From assembly GCF_019048845.1 (NCBI RefSeq), contig NZ_CP077425.1, positions 930,001-994,000 on the forward strand: a DNA stretch of 64,000 nt, given 5' to 3'. The position numbers and the translations under genes are program-made. The stretch comes from Vibrio mimicus. GTDB lineage: Bacteria; Pseudomonadota; Gammaproteobacteria; Enterobacterales; Vibrionaceae. A model generated the notes under the pieces. It worked only from the letters and a program-made list of their open reading frames with translations, ran no database searches and was not told the origin of the DNA. Each line of letters starts with the position of its first letter. Positions within the stretch are counted from its first letter, which is position 1. Of this stretch, positions 9,795 through 19,067 are shown piece by piece.

Positions 9795-10175
9795 TGAAAA
9801 AAGCGCATATCGTAAAGTCTATCCGTCAGCAGGAAGCGGACACGGAACAGGAAAGACCCAAGGATTGGTCATCTTCAGGACGAAGATTTCGATTATTCAG
9901 GATGAATGGTCGGCATGGAAAGCAAAGGACGTTAGCTGGACGCTTAGTAACTAGGATGGTTATAAACGGAGAGTTAATGGACAACTTAAAGGACTAAGGC
10001 GATATCTATCAGGATGATAGAGTAAGGGACACCGCTAGGAAGGCGATGAAACGGATTGCGCTGAAGGACACAGCAGACTATCAAGGAATAGATGCAGGGA
10101 GCACCTATTAGTAGCGGGATTGCTGCGAGTAAGAACAGAACCCCACTAAGCGAAAGCTTAGTGGGGTTTTCTTTT
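9795..10175 (+). ncRNA. CsrB/CsrC/CsrD-family regulatory RNA sequestering CsrA
   Basis: The stretch has about 22 GGA triplets in ~340 bases, many as AGGA in short hairpin loops (for example TTCAGGACGAA, ATTCAGGATGAAT, ATCAGGATGAT). It ends in a strong intrinsic terminator. This is the hallmark of CsrB-type RNAs, which titrate the translational regulator CsrA; V. cholerae has three, controlled by the VarS/VarA system and feeding into quorum sensing and virulence. A VarA box lies upstream, and TATAAG at 9783-9788 is a possible -10. ORFs crossing the region (for example a 68-codon one) lack coding features. Which of the three RNAs it is cannot be told here; the 5' end is approximate. Confidence 0.92.
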
Positions 10176-10176
10176 T
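10139..10176 (+). terminator. Intrinsic terminator of the CsrB-type RNA
   Basis: AACCCCACTAAGC-GAAA-GCTTAGTGGGGTT is a perfect 13-bp stem with a GAAA tetraloop followed by TTCTTTTT. Confidence 0.95.
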
Positions 10177-10282
10177 GGCTCACTGAATCATTGCTGAGTG
10201 GTCTAGGAAGAGAATCTGAGCATCTTTCCGTATGCCATTGTGCTAACATACAGTCGTTCATTAACTTTTGTGAGTTTCTGTT

Positions 10283-10687
10283 ATGCAAGCGCAAGTAAAA
10301 TGGGTTGAAGATTTTCGCTTTATCGGGCTGTCGAATTCAGGTCATTCGATTGTAATGGATGGCAGTGGTGGCGCTAGCGCACCAAGCCCAATGGAAATGG
10401 TATTGATGGCGGCGGGTGGGTGCAGCTCAGTCGATGTCGTTGATGGCATGAAAAAAGCGGGGCAAAAAATTCACAGTTGTGAAGCCAAACTCAGCGCTGA
10501 ACGTCGTGACACTGCGCCTAAGCTGTTTACTCAAGTCAATATCCACTTTGTACTTAGTGGTGAAAATCTGGATCAAAACATTGTGGCGCAAGTAACCGCT
10601 GACTCACTAGAAAAGTACTGCTCGGTGTGTTTGATGCTCGGTAAGGGCGTTGAAATGAGCCATTCATGGGAAATTCGTGCTGAGTAA
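10283..10687 (+). CDS. yhfA: OsmC-family protein, YhfA type
   Basis: 134 residues, the size of E. coli YhfA, with the same layout: MQAQVKWVE start, DGSGG.SAPSPMEMVLMAAGGCSSVDVV and EKYCSVCLMLGKGVE. The two conserved redox cysteines of OsmC-type proteins are present (GGCSS and the SVC region). OsmC/Ohr proteins reduce peroxides, but the physiological substrate of YhfA is unknown; in enterobacteria it often neighbours crp. It directly follows the CsrB-type RNA on the same strand, after that RNA's terminator, so it must have its own promoter. Confidence 0.9.
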   Translation: MQAQVKWVEDFRFIGLSNSGHSIVMDGSGGASAPSPMEMVLMAAGGCSSVDVVDGMKKAGQKIHSCEAKLSAERRDTAPKLFTQVNIHFVLSGENLDQNIVAQVTADSLEKYCSVCLMLGKGVEMSHSWEIRAE

Positions 10688-10749
10688 CTTATTTTTATAA
10701 TCCTACGGTTTAACTTGAAGTTGCAGAGATGTCTGCTGTAATCATCTCT

Positions 10750-10789
10750 TTATCCGTCTCGCTCATCTATGCTCAACCGAGGCGGATAA
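10750..10789. promoter_or_regulatory. Inverted repeat between yhfA and the PaeA-like gene
   Basis: TTATCCGTCTCG (10750-10761) pairs with CGAGGCGGATAA (10778-10789) with one G-T wobble around a 16-base loop. There is no T-tract. It could be an mRNA hairpin or an operator for the downstream gene, and its role is unknown. Confidence 0.4.
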
Positions 10790-10869
10790 AGATGCGTTTA
10801 TCTATTGGTCTATCTGCCCTTCGATGTTGTTTTTAGCTCTCTTGTTTTATTGAATTTGGGTGTATACCT

Positions 10870-12192
10870 ATGAGTTTTTTCGAAAACATCTCGATTATTA
10901 TGGCGCTGATCGCTGCCAGTTGTTTTTTCTCTATGTCGGAAATCTCCTTGGCTGCGGCGCGGAAAATTCGTTTACGCCAAATGGCGGATGAAGGTGATGA
11001 GCGAGCAGAGCGAGTGTTAGAGCTGCAAGCTCACCCGGGTAATTTTTTCACTGTAGTGCAAATTGGTCTCAATGCTGTTGCCATCATGGGTGGTATTGTC
11101 GGTGAGTCAGCATTTACGCCTTACATCAAAGCGATGCTTGAAGGGTGGATTCCGAGTAATTGGTTGGCACAAGCCAGCTTTATTTTGTCGTTTATGCTAG
11201 TGACTAGCATGTTCATTTTAATTGCTGATCTGATGCCCAAGCGTATTGCCATGGCAATGCCGGAGCGTATCGCGACCAACTTGGTGGGCGGTATGCAGTT
11301 GTGTATCACTTTACTTAAACCGATCGTCTGGTTTTTCAATGGCCTAGCGACCCTTTTATTCCGTGCCTTGAGTGTGCCTATGGAGCGCAATGATGAAATT
11401 ACGTCAGATGATATTTATGCGGTGATGGATGCAGGTGCAGAGGCCGGAGTGCTGGATAAAGGTGAACAACAGATGATGGAAAGCGTGTTTGAGATGCAGA
11501 GCATTCCTGTGACTTCGGCAATGACAGCACGTGAAAGTCTGGTGTTTCTTAACCTCAGCGATAGTGAAGAAGAGATCAAACAGAAAATTTCGCAGCATCC
11601 GCATAATAAATTTTTGGTTTGCGATGGTCAGCTGGATCTGATCAAAGGTTATGTTGATTCAAAAGCCTTGTTGCTACGAGTGATTAATGGCCAAAGCATG
11701 AACCTAAAAGAGAGCAATGTCGTCATTGGTTGCCCCATTATTCCTGATACGTTAAGCCTTTCTGAGGCATTGGAGTATTTCAAAATTAACCGTGTCGATT
11801 TTGCGGTGGTGATGAACGAATATGCGCTGGTGGTTGGTGTTGTGACGTTCAATGATTTGCAAAGTGCGGTCATGGGAACGTGGGTTCTTGCAGAAGGTGA
11901 AGAGCAGATCGTGGCTCGTGACGGTAACTCTTGGTTGGTCGATGGTGTAACCCCGATTACCGATGTGATGCGCTCTTTCGGCATCGAAGAGTTCCCACAA
12001 CAGCAAAATTACGAAACCATTGCCGGGTTTATGATGTACATGTTGCGTAAAATTCCACGTCGTACCGATTCTGTCGTGTATGCAGGCTACAAGTTTGAAG
12101 TGGTGGATATCGATAACTACAAAGTTGACCAGTTGTTAGTCACCCGCGTGGAGCCATTAGAGGTTGCAGCTCAAGATAGCGACAAAAAATAG
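10870..12192 (+). CDS. paeA: CNNM/CBS-domain inner-membrane protein, PaeA (YtfL) type
   Basis: 440 residues: a DUF21/CNNM membrane domain of 3-4 helices (about 1-185), a CBS pair (about 200-335; MTARESLVFLNLSD, GYVDSKALLLRV, FAVVMNEYALVVGVVT) and a C-terminal CorC/HlyC transporter-associated domain (WLVDGVTPITDVM, NYETIAGFMMYMLRKIPRRTDS, KFEVVDIDNYKVDQLLV). The sequence closely follows E. coli YtfL, described as a putrescine/cadaverine exporter (PaeA). A second polyamine link, speA-speB, is 16 kb away. Older annotations call this family 'hemolysin', which is probably misleading. The ATG at 10870 has no strong ribosome site but fits the family N-terminus. Confidence 0.88.
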   Translation: MSFFENISIIMALIAASCFFSMSEISLAAARKIRLRQMADEGDERAERVLELQAHPGNFFTVVQIGLNAVAIMGGIVGESAFTPYIKAMLEGWIPSNWLAQASFILSFMLVTSMFILIADLMPKRIAMAMPERIATNLVGGMQLCITLLKPIVWFFNGLATLLFRALSVPMERNDEITSDDIYAVMDAGAEAGVLDKGEQQMMESVFEMQSIPVTSAMTARESLVFLNLSDSEEEIKQKISQHPHNKFLVCDGQLDLIKGYVDSKALLLRVINGQSMNLKESNVVIGCPIIPDTLSLSEALEYFKINRVDFAVVMNEYALVVGVVTFNDLQSAVMGTWVLAEGEEQIVARDGNSWLVDGVTPITDVMRSFGIEEFPQQQNYETIAGFMMYMLRKIPRRTDSVVYAGYKFEVVDIDNYKVDQLLVTRVEPLEVAAQDSDKK

Positions 12193-12277
12193 AGGAAACG
12201 GATTCGTCATTGTTTGCACTTTTCATTTGCTCATTGGCGGTTAACCTTGAGTGCTCATAAACGATAGGGGAAAATCG

Positions 12278-12835
12278 ATGAGCGAATTGGAAAAAATGCT
12301 CAATGGCGAACATTTTGATGGCGCATCTGTAGAAGTTGAAGCGCTACGTAGCCAAGCGGGTAGGCTAAAACTTGCCATTAACCAAAGCCTAGATGACGCC
12401 GAACGCCATGCTTTACAAAGAGAATTGTTTGGTTATCTCGGCGAGCTGAGTCAAGTTCAGCCGCCATTCCATTGTGAGTTTGGGAAAACGATTCGTATTG
12501 GTGAACACTCCTTCATCAATATGAACGTGGTCATGCTTGATGGCGCACCAATTACCATCGGCAATAACGTTCTTATTGGTCCTAGTTCGCAATTCTATAC
12601 TGCATCACATTCCCTGGATTACCGTCATCGCCAATCATGGGAAACTATTTGTAGGCCGATTGTGGTGGAAGATGATGTGTGGATCGGTGGCAATGTGGTG
12701 ATCAATCAAGGTGTCACGATTGGTGCTCGCTCTGTGGTGGCGGCTAACTCAGTGGTGAACCATGATGTTCCCCCTGATACCTTAGTGGGTGGCACACCTG
12801 CGAGAATATTGCGTTCTCTAACAACCGTCGAATAG
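12278..12835 (+). CDS. Left-handed beta-helix O-acetyltransferase, maltose/galactoside acetyltransferase type
   Basis: 185 residues from the ATG at 12278, which has AGGGG ahead of it; an upstream in-frame GTG is ignored. The N-terminus MSELEKMLNGEHFDG matches the Maa/LacA family pattern ('M..GE.YD'). The hexapeptide repeats form a left-handed helix with the catalytic His in TASHSLDYRHR and the CoA-binding GGNVVINQGVTIGARSVVAANSVV. The family acetylates the C6 hydroxyl of maltose, glucose or galactosides with acetyl-CoA. The natural substrate in Vibrio is not known. Confidence 0.88.
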   Translation: MSELEKMLNGEHFDGASVEVEALRSQAGRLKLAINQSLDDAERHALQRELFGYLGELSQVQPPFHCEFGKTIRIGEHSFINMNVVMLDGAPITIGNNVLIGPSSQFYTASHSLDYRHRQSWETICRPIVVEDDVWIGGNVVINQGVTIGARSVVAANSVVNHDVPPDTLVGGTPARILRSLTTVE

Positions 12836-12870
12836 TGTGCCCATGACGGCTTAATCTCCTTGGTGGAACC

Positions 12871-13812
12871 TTGAAACAGCGATTCAACACGCACAAACAT
12901 ACCTTATATGGCATTGCTGCAATTTTGCTCTGGGGCAGCCTGATGGCATTAACTCGTCGGGTTGCCGAAGAGTTTTCACCGATTGGTGGAGCCGCATTGA
13001 TCTATACCGCGAGTACGCTGTTTTTGCTCTTTACAATGGGTTTGCCCAAGTTAAAACCAGGGTCATCACGTTATCTATTGATAGGTGGAGCCCTGTTTGT
13101 GAGTTACGAAATTTGTTTGGCATTAGCGCTTGGAATGGCTAACGATCGTCTCCAAGCCATTGAAATGTCCGTAATCAACTATCTTTGGCCTGCACTCACG
13201 GTATTGATTGCGGTACTGTTGAGTAAACGCTCGGTCAGTTTTTGGGTTTATCCTAGCGTTGGATTAGCCTTTCTCGGTGTTGCGTGGACGATCATTGCTG
13301 AACAAGGTATTTCTCTTGCAGATTTCACTGGGCGAATTAGCTCTAATCCAGCGGTCTATACGATGGCATTTATTGGCGCTTTTATCTGGGCGATTTACTG
13401 TAATGTCACACAGCGTTTAGCGCAGGGGCAAAATGCAATTGTGCTCTTTTTCGCGGCAACGGCGAGCACGTTGTGGGTTCAGTACATCCTGAGTGATGAA
13501 CCCTCACTCTCATATTCATGGTCTAACGTAAGCACTTTGCTTTTGACGGGGGTAGTAATGGGGAGTGGCTACGCTCTATGGAATGTGGCGATTTTGCGCG
13601 GCAACATGCTGTTGTTAGCGACAATCTCCTATTTCACGCCTGTGATTTCAACGCTGTTTTCTTCCTTGATTTTGGGAGTCGTGTTAGGCATTAGCTTCTG
13701 GCAAGGCGTTGTGATGGTAACGGTCGGCTCACTGATTTGTTGGTGGGTGACTCGTCAGCCTCATTCGATATCTGAGACAACGGCAGAGTCTGTGCCCAGC
13801 AAACAAGGTTGA
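12871..13812 (+). CDS. yddG: EamA/DMT-family exporter, YddG-like
   Basis: 313 residues with ten hydrophobic segments in two EamA repeats. Segments such as LWGSLMALTRRVAEEFSPIGGAALIY, SYEICLALALGMAN, NYLWPALTVLIAVL and AFIGAFIWAIYCNVTQR follow the YddG aromatic amino-acid exporter closely. YddG effluxes phenylalanine, tyrosine and tryptophan. I take the TTG at 12871 as the start since it has GGTGGA upstream and begins just before the first helix. A phenylalanine hydroxylase gene lies 5 kb away, but no operon link is visible. Confidence 0.82.
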   Translation: MKQRFNTHKHTLYGIAAILLWGSLMALTRRVAEEFSPIGGAALIYTASTLFLLFTMGLPKLKPGSSRYLLIGGALFVSYEICLALALGMANDRLQAIEMSVINYLWPALTVLIAVLLSKRSVSFWVYPSVGLAFLGVAWTIIAEQGISLADFTGRISSNPAVYTMAFIGAFIWAIYCNVTQRLAQGQNAIVLFFAATASTLWVQYILSDEPSLSYSWSNVSTLLLTGVVMGSGYALWNVAILRGNMLLLATISYFTPVISTLFSSLILGVVLGISFWQGVVMVTVGSLICWWVTRQPHSISETTAESVPSKQG

Positions 13813-14051
13813 TTCTGAGTTTGCAAAATTGGGCTATTCGATGAGTGAGAGAACTGTAATAAACTCAACCCGTTCAAGATGTTGACTTCATAAGGAATGC
13901 TCAACCAATGCTTGTCTGTATAAATTCTCGGCAGATAAGTCAAAAATGGATATTCTTGATAAAGAATGCGTTGTAACGCTATGAACTCGACTTCATTTTG
14001 GTTTACTCTTGGCAGCATTGCCCGAATACAAGAAGTAATACGGAGGCCATG

Positions 14052-14636
14052 ATGGCACACGACTGGGATGAATACGCAGCAAGCTGGGAAAGCAATCCCT
14101 CCACTCATATTTTTGCGCAAAGCGTATTTCAACAACTGACAAAAATCCTTTCTCTTCAAGGTAAGCATGTATTGGATTTTGGCTGTGGCACAGGATTGTT
14201 GAGTCAGCTGATGTCACCACTCGCTCGCGATATTGTTGCTCTCGACTCATCTGAAGCCATGATTGAAGAGCTTGACCGCAAAGAATTACGCAATGTTGAA
14301 CCCGTGGTAGACGCACTCACTCGTGGCTTAGTGGCTCAGCACCCTGCATTTCGTAAGCAATTTGATCTGGTTGTTGCTTCATCGGTCTGTGCTTTCTTAC
14401 CTAATTTCCAAGATGCTGCGGACATCATTTTTACCCTTGTGGATGAGGGGGGTTATTTTGTGCATTTTGATTGGTTGGCTGATGAGACAGGCGACACGGA
14501 TATGAGCTTGACTGCCAATGAGATTGAAACTGTCTTGCGCAATGCAGGGTTTGCTTCAATCGATGTGCAAGTGGCTTTTGAGGTCACTACCGAGCAAGGA
14601 ACGTTACCTGTCGTTATTGGGGTTGCTCGGAAATAG
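14052..14636 (+). CDS. Class I SAM-dependent methyltransferase
   Basis: 194 residues from the second of two adjacent ATGs (14052), which is better spaced from GGAGG at 14042-14046. The SAM-binding glycine-rich loop VLDFGCGTGLL is followed by the acidic motif (VALDSSEAMIEEL) and VVASSVCAFLPNFQDA, typical Rossmann-fold methyltransferase elements. The substrate is unknown. A clean terminator follows the stop codon. Confidence 0.85.
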   Translation: MAHDWDEYAASWESNPSTHIFAQSVFQQLTKILSLQGKHVLDFGCGTGLLSQLMSPLARDIVALDSSEAMIEELDRKELRNVEPVVDALTRGLVAQHPAFRKQFDLVVASSVCAFLPNFQDAADIIFTLVDEGGYFVHFDWLADETGDTDMSLTANEIETVLRNAGFASIDVQVAFEVTTEQGTLPVVIGVARK

Positions 14637-14688
14637 TTTATTGTTCGGTTTTTAATCTATAAGTTATCCGTTTCTCACCGTAATTCTG

Positions 14689-14718
14689 GCCGCTGCATAA
14701 TGTAGCGGCTTTATTTTG
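14689..14718 (+). terminator. Intrinsic terminator after the methyltransferase gene
   Basis: GCCGCTGCA-TAA-TGTAGCGGC followed by TTTATTTT, 50 bases after the stop. Confidence 0.8.
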
Positions 14719-14986
14719 CTAGAAGCAAAATGGCAATAATGCTTGCTTGTCTTACATTTGCTGCTCATTGCATATTGATTTCGTTACGAATGTGATTCGC
14801 ATATCTTTTCCAAATAGTAAATTGACTATTTACTTATTTTCACTAACAAAAAACAGATCTTGCGCCTAAACTAATGATTGAATAATCAAGGACAAGACTC
14901 AGTTCCCCGAGTTTATGTCTCAGATTTCTGTTTATTGACTGACAACTCATGGCTAGGGTTATTAACAAAAATCAAAAACAGAGTAG

Positions 14987-15024
14987 AAAAGGAAAGGGTC
15001 GGCTTATGCCGACCCTTTCCTTTT
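14987..15024. terminator. Strong bidirectional terminator hairpin
   Basis: AAAAGGAAAGGGTCGGC-TTAT-GCCGACCCTTTCCTTTT is a perfect 17-bp stem. It is ten bases from the LysR stop, so it ends that minus-strand gene, and it can also end any plus-strand transcript. Confidence 0.9.
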
Positions 15025-15033
15025 GCGTATTTT

Positions 15034-15951
15034 TCAAATCGAATGAGATGTCAACTGATGGCACAGCCAATGAATTGCTCGATCATTCATGCTCGGTTTA
15101 TTCCAAACTAAGCTGTATGCGACTTTGCCATATTCAAAAGGCAGAACTTTCTGAATTAGGCCTTGAGCTTGCATCGCGTGGTCTGCCCACATTTTTGAAC
15201 AGGTGAAAAGGAATGAAGTCTGTCGACACAAAATTGCGGCTGCCCCAAAATCTGGCGTTGCCACTGCGATGCGTCGAGTCTCATGTTGTTGAGTTAAATA
15301 CTTTTCAAAATAGGGTTCGCTTAGCTCATTATCGAGAATGCCAATGTGTTTATAAGCGAGATAATCTTGCACCGTGAGTTCTGAGTGGGCGAGTGGGTGA
15401 GCAGGGCTCATCAAGCAGATCAACTCATCGGATTCAATGATCTGCCAAACCAGATCTTGCGCGAACGTTGGCGGTTGACTGATGTCGTGTGGCAAGAGAA
15501 TGACATCGATGAGTCCACTTTGTAATGCTTCAAAACCATAATGCTCTTTGGAGTGCACTGTCATCGACAGTTCTGGTGAGCAGGCTGATAACACGGCAGT
15601 GACTCTGGGGGCAAATAACTCCAAGGTGCTTTCACGCATCGCTAAGCGATAGTGGCCTTGGTAGTCCTGCGGGTTAAACTCAGTACAATGCAGTAGGCCA
15701 TTCATGCTTGACAAAATATGGTGTACGGTCGGCCCCATTTGTTGCACATAGGGGGTTGGAATCAGCTGATTACCATCGCGGTAGAAAAGATCATCATTGA
15801 GCAGCTCACGGAGCTGAGCAAGAATTTTACTGATACTTGAAGGGCTGACACAAAGCCTGACTGCGGTTTGTGTAACACTGCGAGTGTTGAGCATAACATG
15901 CAGTGCGGTGAGGTGTTTTAAACTAAAGCGAGAGAGATGAATATAATCCAT
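15034..15951 (-). CDS. LysR-family transcriptional regulator
   Basis: 305 residues from the ATG at 15951; an ATG five codons earlier is possible and neither has a clear ribosome site. The N-terminal winged helix-turn-helix (FSLKHLTALHVMLNTRSVTQTAVRL then SPSSISKILAQLRE) is followed by a periplasmic-binding-like effector domain (about 90-300). It lies next to, and on the same strand as, the acetoacetyl-CoA synthetase gene, which is directly upstream of it. It may control that gene; this is a guess from position. Confidence 0.88.
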   Translation of the reverse strand: MDYIHLSRFSLKHLTALHVMLNTRSVTQTAVRLCVSPSSISKILAQLRELLNDDLFYRDGNQLIPTPYVQQMGPTVHHILSSMNGLLHCTEFNPQDYQGHYRLAMRESTLELFAPRVTAVLSACSPELSMTVHSKEHYGFEALQSGLIDVILLPHDISQPPTFAQDLVWQIIESDELICLMSPAHPLAHSELTVQDYLAYKHIGILDNELSEPYFEKYLTQQHETRRIAVATPDFGAAAILCRQTSFLFTCSKMWADHAMQAQGLIQKVLPFEYGKVAYSLVWNKPSMNDRAIHWLCHQLTSHSI

Positions 15952-16060
15952 AAAAAGCCGGTGCATTGAATCATTGGCTCAAGAATAGCATTGTGGCACG
16001 AAAAACAAACCGTTAATTGCCTTGATTTATCTACGTAAATGGCTTTTTTGTTGTTTTCAA

Positions 16061-18040
16061 TCATGCCGAAAGTAAGTTTTCTATTTCACTTAGCACTTCT
16101 GGGTTAGCGATCGCGCCGAGATTTTTCACGCTCTCTCCATGGCAAACTTGCTTAACAGCCAGTTCAACCAGTTTTCCTGATTTGGTTCGAGGAATGCCAC
16201 TGAGAGCAAAAATGTGCGCAGGGACATGGCGTGGCGAACAGCGTTCACGTAATAGTGTGCGAATTTTCTGTTGGAGCGAATCATCAAGTATGACGCCTTG
16301 AGTCAGTTGAACGAAGAGGATGATTTCCTCATCTCGTTCTAATCTTCGGCCAATCGCAATTGAGTCTTGGATTTCAGGTAGGGCATTGATTTGTTGATAG
16401 ATCTCAGCCGTTCCGATACGGATCCCACCTGGGTTTAGGACTGTATCACTGCGCCCGAAGAATACAATACCGCCGTGTGTTGTGATTTCAATTTCGTCAC
16501 CATGGTGCCAAACACCCGAAAATTTATCCCAATAAGCTTGTTGGTAGCGAGAGCCATCGTCATGCCAAAAGCCGATCGGTTGATTAGGAAAGCTATTACG
16601 GCAAACCAATTCGCCACGTCTTTCCGTGACAATGTCACCTTGTTCGTCAAAGGCTAGGATATCTAGACCTAACCCCGCGCCTTGGCATTCACCTCGATAG
16701 ACCGGAGAGAGCGGGTTTCCCAATGCAAAACAGCCGCAGATGTCAGTCCCGCCGGATATCGAAGCTAAATGCAGATCGGCCTTGATGTGTTCATACACAA
16801 AATCAAATTGTTCGGGATAGAGTACGGAACCCGTAGAGCATAAGGTTTTCAGATCCGGTAGTGGATAGTCATCACTAGGCGAAAAAGGGCATTTTTGCAG
16901 GGTTTCAAGGTACTTGGCTGAAGTGCCAAACAAGGTGATTTTGGCTTCATCAGCCAGAGACCAAAGTGCATTTGCTTGCGGGTAGAGCGGATGGCCATCG
17001 TAAATGACTAACGTTGCCCCACTTGCTAATGCAGAAACTTGCCAGTTCCACATCATCCAGCCTGTCGTGGTGTAATAGAAAACACGATCTCTCGGCTGGA
17101 TGTCGCAGTGCAGCTGATGTTCTTTCAAATGATTGAGCAGAGTGCCACCTACGGAGTGCGTAATGCATTTTGGTTTGCCCGTTGTGCCTGAGGAGTACAG
17201 TATAAAGAGCGGGTCGTTAAACCCAACCCGTTGATAGTTTAGCTCTTTTGGCTGGTAGCTCGCTAAGATTGAATGCCAAGTCGAGAAACTGCTACCCAAA
17301 TTCGGGCTGAACTGAGGCTCTTGCAGATACTCTATTTGACAAGTATTCACTAGGCTCGGTAGCGCGCAAACGATGTGGGTATTTCTTTCTTGCATCAAGA
17401 ATGGCTTGCCATTGAAGGTGTAACCATCGCAGCAAAAAAGGATTTTAGGTTGTACCTGCCCAAAACGTTCAATGACGCTCTCTACGCCAAAATCTGGCGA
17501 TGTTGACGTCCAAATTGCACCAAGACTCGTTGTCGCCAGCATTGCGATAACGGTTTCCGGTAAGTGGGGAAGATAGCCTGCCACTACATCTCCTTGACCA
17601 ATTCCATTTTGAATAAGCCATTGTTGAATCAGAGAAACGTGATCACACAGCTGTTGCCACGTTAGCTGTTTGGTTTGCCCACTTTCATTTTTAAACCAAA
17701 TAGCCGTTACATCGGGATATTGAAACGCATAAGAGAGCAGGTTTTCCGCGTAGTTAAGTTCTGCCTGTGGAAACCAAATAGAATCCCGTGCTGGGTATAT
17801 TTCGTTACCAAAACGAGGAAGCCCTTCACTCATCAGGCAATCTCCGCGATGCCCAATAACATCGCAAAACTGCCAAACTTCTAGCCAAAATCGCGAGCTT
17901 TCAGTAATAGACCACTGATGCAGAGCTTGATAGCTATCAAGCGTCTCTCCTTGCTGGTTCACATGCTGAATAAACTGCTGCAGGTTTGAGGTGGATATGC
18001 GTTCTTGGCTTGGTATCCAAAGTGGTGTGGTTGATGGCAT
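16061..18040 (-). CDS. Acetoacetyl-CoA synthetase
   Basis: 659 residues from the ATG at 18040, preceded by AGGGA. A longer reading frame (to 18103) exists but the family starts at PLWxPSxERI, here MPSTTPLWIPSQERI. AMP-forming motifs are present: LYSSGTTGKPKCITHSVGG (P-loop), TTTGWMMWNW, SGGTDICGCF, HHGDEIEI and the C-terminal PRTKSGKLVELAVK with the catalytic lysine. The protein activates acetoacetate with CoA and ATP. Together with phhA and phhB, encoded just upstream on the opposite strand, it fits tyrosine/phenylalanine catabolism, which ends in acetoacetate. Confidence 0.92.
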   Translation of the reverse strand: MPSTTPLWIPSQERISTSNLQQFIQHVNQQGETLDSYQALHQWSITESSRFWLEVWQFCDVIGHRGDCLMSEGLPRFGNEIYPARDSIWFPQAELNYAENLLSYAFQYPDVTAIWFKNESGQTKQLTWQQLCDHVSLIQQWLIQNGIGQGDVVAGYLPHLPETVIAMLATTSLGAIWTSTSPDFGVESVIERFGQVQPKILFCCDGYTFNGKPFLMQERNTHIVCALPSLVNTCQIEYLQEPQFSPNLGSSFSTWHSILASYQPKELNYQRVGFNDPLFILYSSGTTGKPKCITHSVGGTLLNHLKEHQLHCDIQPRDRVFYYTTTGWMMWNWQVSALASGATLVIYDGHPLYPQANALWSLADEAKITLFGTSAKYLETLQKCPFSPSDDYPLPDLKTLCSTGSVLYPEQFDFVYEHIKADLHLASISGGTDICGCFALGNPLSPVYRGECQGAGLGLDILAFDEQGDIVTERRGELVCRNSFPNQPIGFWHDDGSRYQQAYWDKFSGVWHHGDEIEITTHGGIVFFGRSDTVLNPGGIRIGTAEIYQQINALPEIQDSIAIGRRLERDEEIILFVQLTQGVILDDSLQQKIRTLLRERCSPRHVPAHIFALSGIPRTKSGKLVELAVKQVCHGESVKNLGAIANPEVLSEIENLLSA

Positions 18041-18272
18041 ATCGTTCCCTAATTTGTGAAGGTACGGCTCTAAACGTTGTGAACAAGTTTTGTCTTCGAG
18101 CATAGGAAAGTCAACTTGCCAGCGTTAGAACAGACCCATGAAAAATAACTAAAAACAGTACAGTTGTAAAAATATTGTTACGCTGGTTGTAATGGTATTG
18201 CATCCGATCCCATTGGCAGTCGGAGTTGGGCTAGTTAGGCTTAATGTAATTAAGTTGTTAAGGAGTAGGGCG

Positions 18273-19067
18273 ATGAGTCAATACCACTCTAAACCCGTTG
18301 ATCCACATGGACACATTGACTGGGATAAAAATGAACATGAAATTTGGCATGATTTAATTACTCGCCAGCAAGAGGTTGTGAAATCTAGAGCCTGTCAAGC
18401 GTACTTAGATGGCTTGCAAATGCTGAGTCTGCCCACGGATCGCCTACCACAATTACCTGAAATCAATCTGGTGCTCCAGCGTGAAACGGGGTGGCAAGTT
18501 GAACCGGTTCCCGCATTGATTAGCTTTGATCGTTTCTTTGCCCTGCTGGCGAATAGAAAATTCCCAGTAGCAACATTTTTGCGCTGCCGAGAAGAGTTTG
18601 ACTATTTGCAAGAGCCTGATTTTTTCCATGAGGTTTACGGTCACTGCGCGATGCTTACTCATCCAGATTTTGCCGCATTTACTCAGATCTATGGTCAGTT
18701 AGGCGCTTGTGCATCTGCTAAAGAGCGCAGCTTTTTAGCAAGGTTATACTGGTTCACCGTGGAGTTTGGTTTAGTTCAAGAGCAAGGTAAAACCAAAATC
18801 TATGGAGGAGGAATTCTCTCATCACCGGGAGAAACACGTTACGCTTCAGAAAGTATGCTTCCGTTGCGGGAGCCGTTTGATGTGATGCAAGTGCTACGCA
18901 CACCTTATCGCATCGACATCATGCAGCCGATTTATTACGTGTTGCCCGATCTTGCTCAACTTTATCAACTCAGCCAACGCGATTTAATGGCGTTGGTTGG
19001 TCAAGCAATGAAGGACGGGTTACTCCCACCTCTTTTTCAACCAAAGGAACAACAACATGTTGGATGA
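18273..19067 (+). CDS. phhA: Phenylalanine-4-hydroxylase
   Basis: 264 residues from the ATG at 18273, which has AAGGAG 8 bases upstream. An in-frame upstream start is ignored. The iron-binding triad of pterin-dependent hydroxylases is visible: [17 protein letters not shown] (two His of the HxxxH motif) and the Glu in [13 protein letters not shown]. It hydroxylates phenylalanine to tyrosine with O2 and tetrahydrobiopterin-type pterin. It overlaps phhB, which recycles the cofactor, by 11 bp. This operon is divergent from the acetoacetyl-CoA synthetase gene. Confidence 0.95.
   Translation: MSQYHSKPVDPHGHIDWDKNEHEIWHDLITRQQEVVKSRACQAYLDGLQMLSLPTDRLPQLPEINLVLQRETGWQVEPVPALISFDRFFALLANRKFPVATFLRCREEFDYLQEPDFFHEVYGHCAMLTHPDFAAFTQIYGQLGACASAKERSFLARLYWFTVEFGLVQEQGKTKIYGGGILSSPGETRYASESMLPLREPFDVMQVLRTPYRIDIMQPIYYVLPDLAQLYQLSQRDLMALVGQAMKDGLLPPLFQPKEQQHVG

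Larger units (their letters stand above)
14637..15033. other. Intergenic region between convergent genes, with a possible small RNA
   Basis: No supported protein gene. After the methyltransferase terminator comes an AT-rich stretch (14740-14880) and then a very strong terminator hairpin at 14987-15024. The ~110-150 bases before that hairpin could be a small plus-strand RNA (see findings). Confidence 0.4.

Noticed and set aside
9791..9997. 68-codon ORF inside the CsrB-type RNA
   Set aside because: It is built of repeated GGA hairpins, has no ribosome site or family, and the noncoding RNA explains the sequence fully.
13761..14168. Minus-strand 135-codon ORF in the gap before the methyltransferase
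   Set aside because: It overlaps the ends of two well-supported plus-strand genes and has no recognisable motif.
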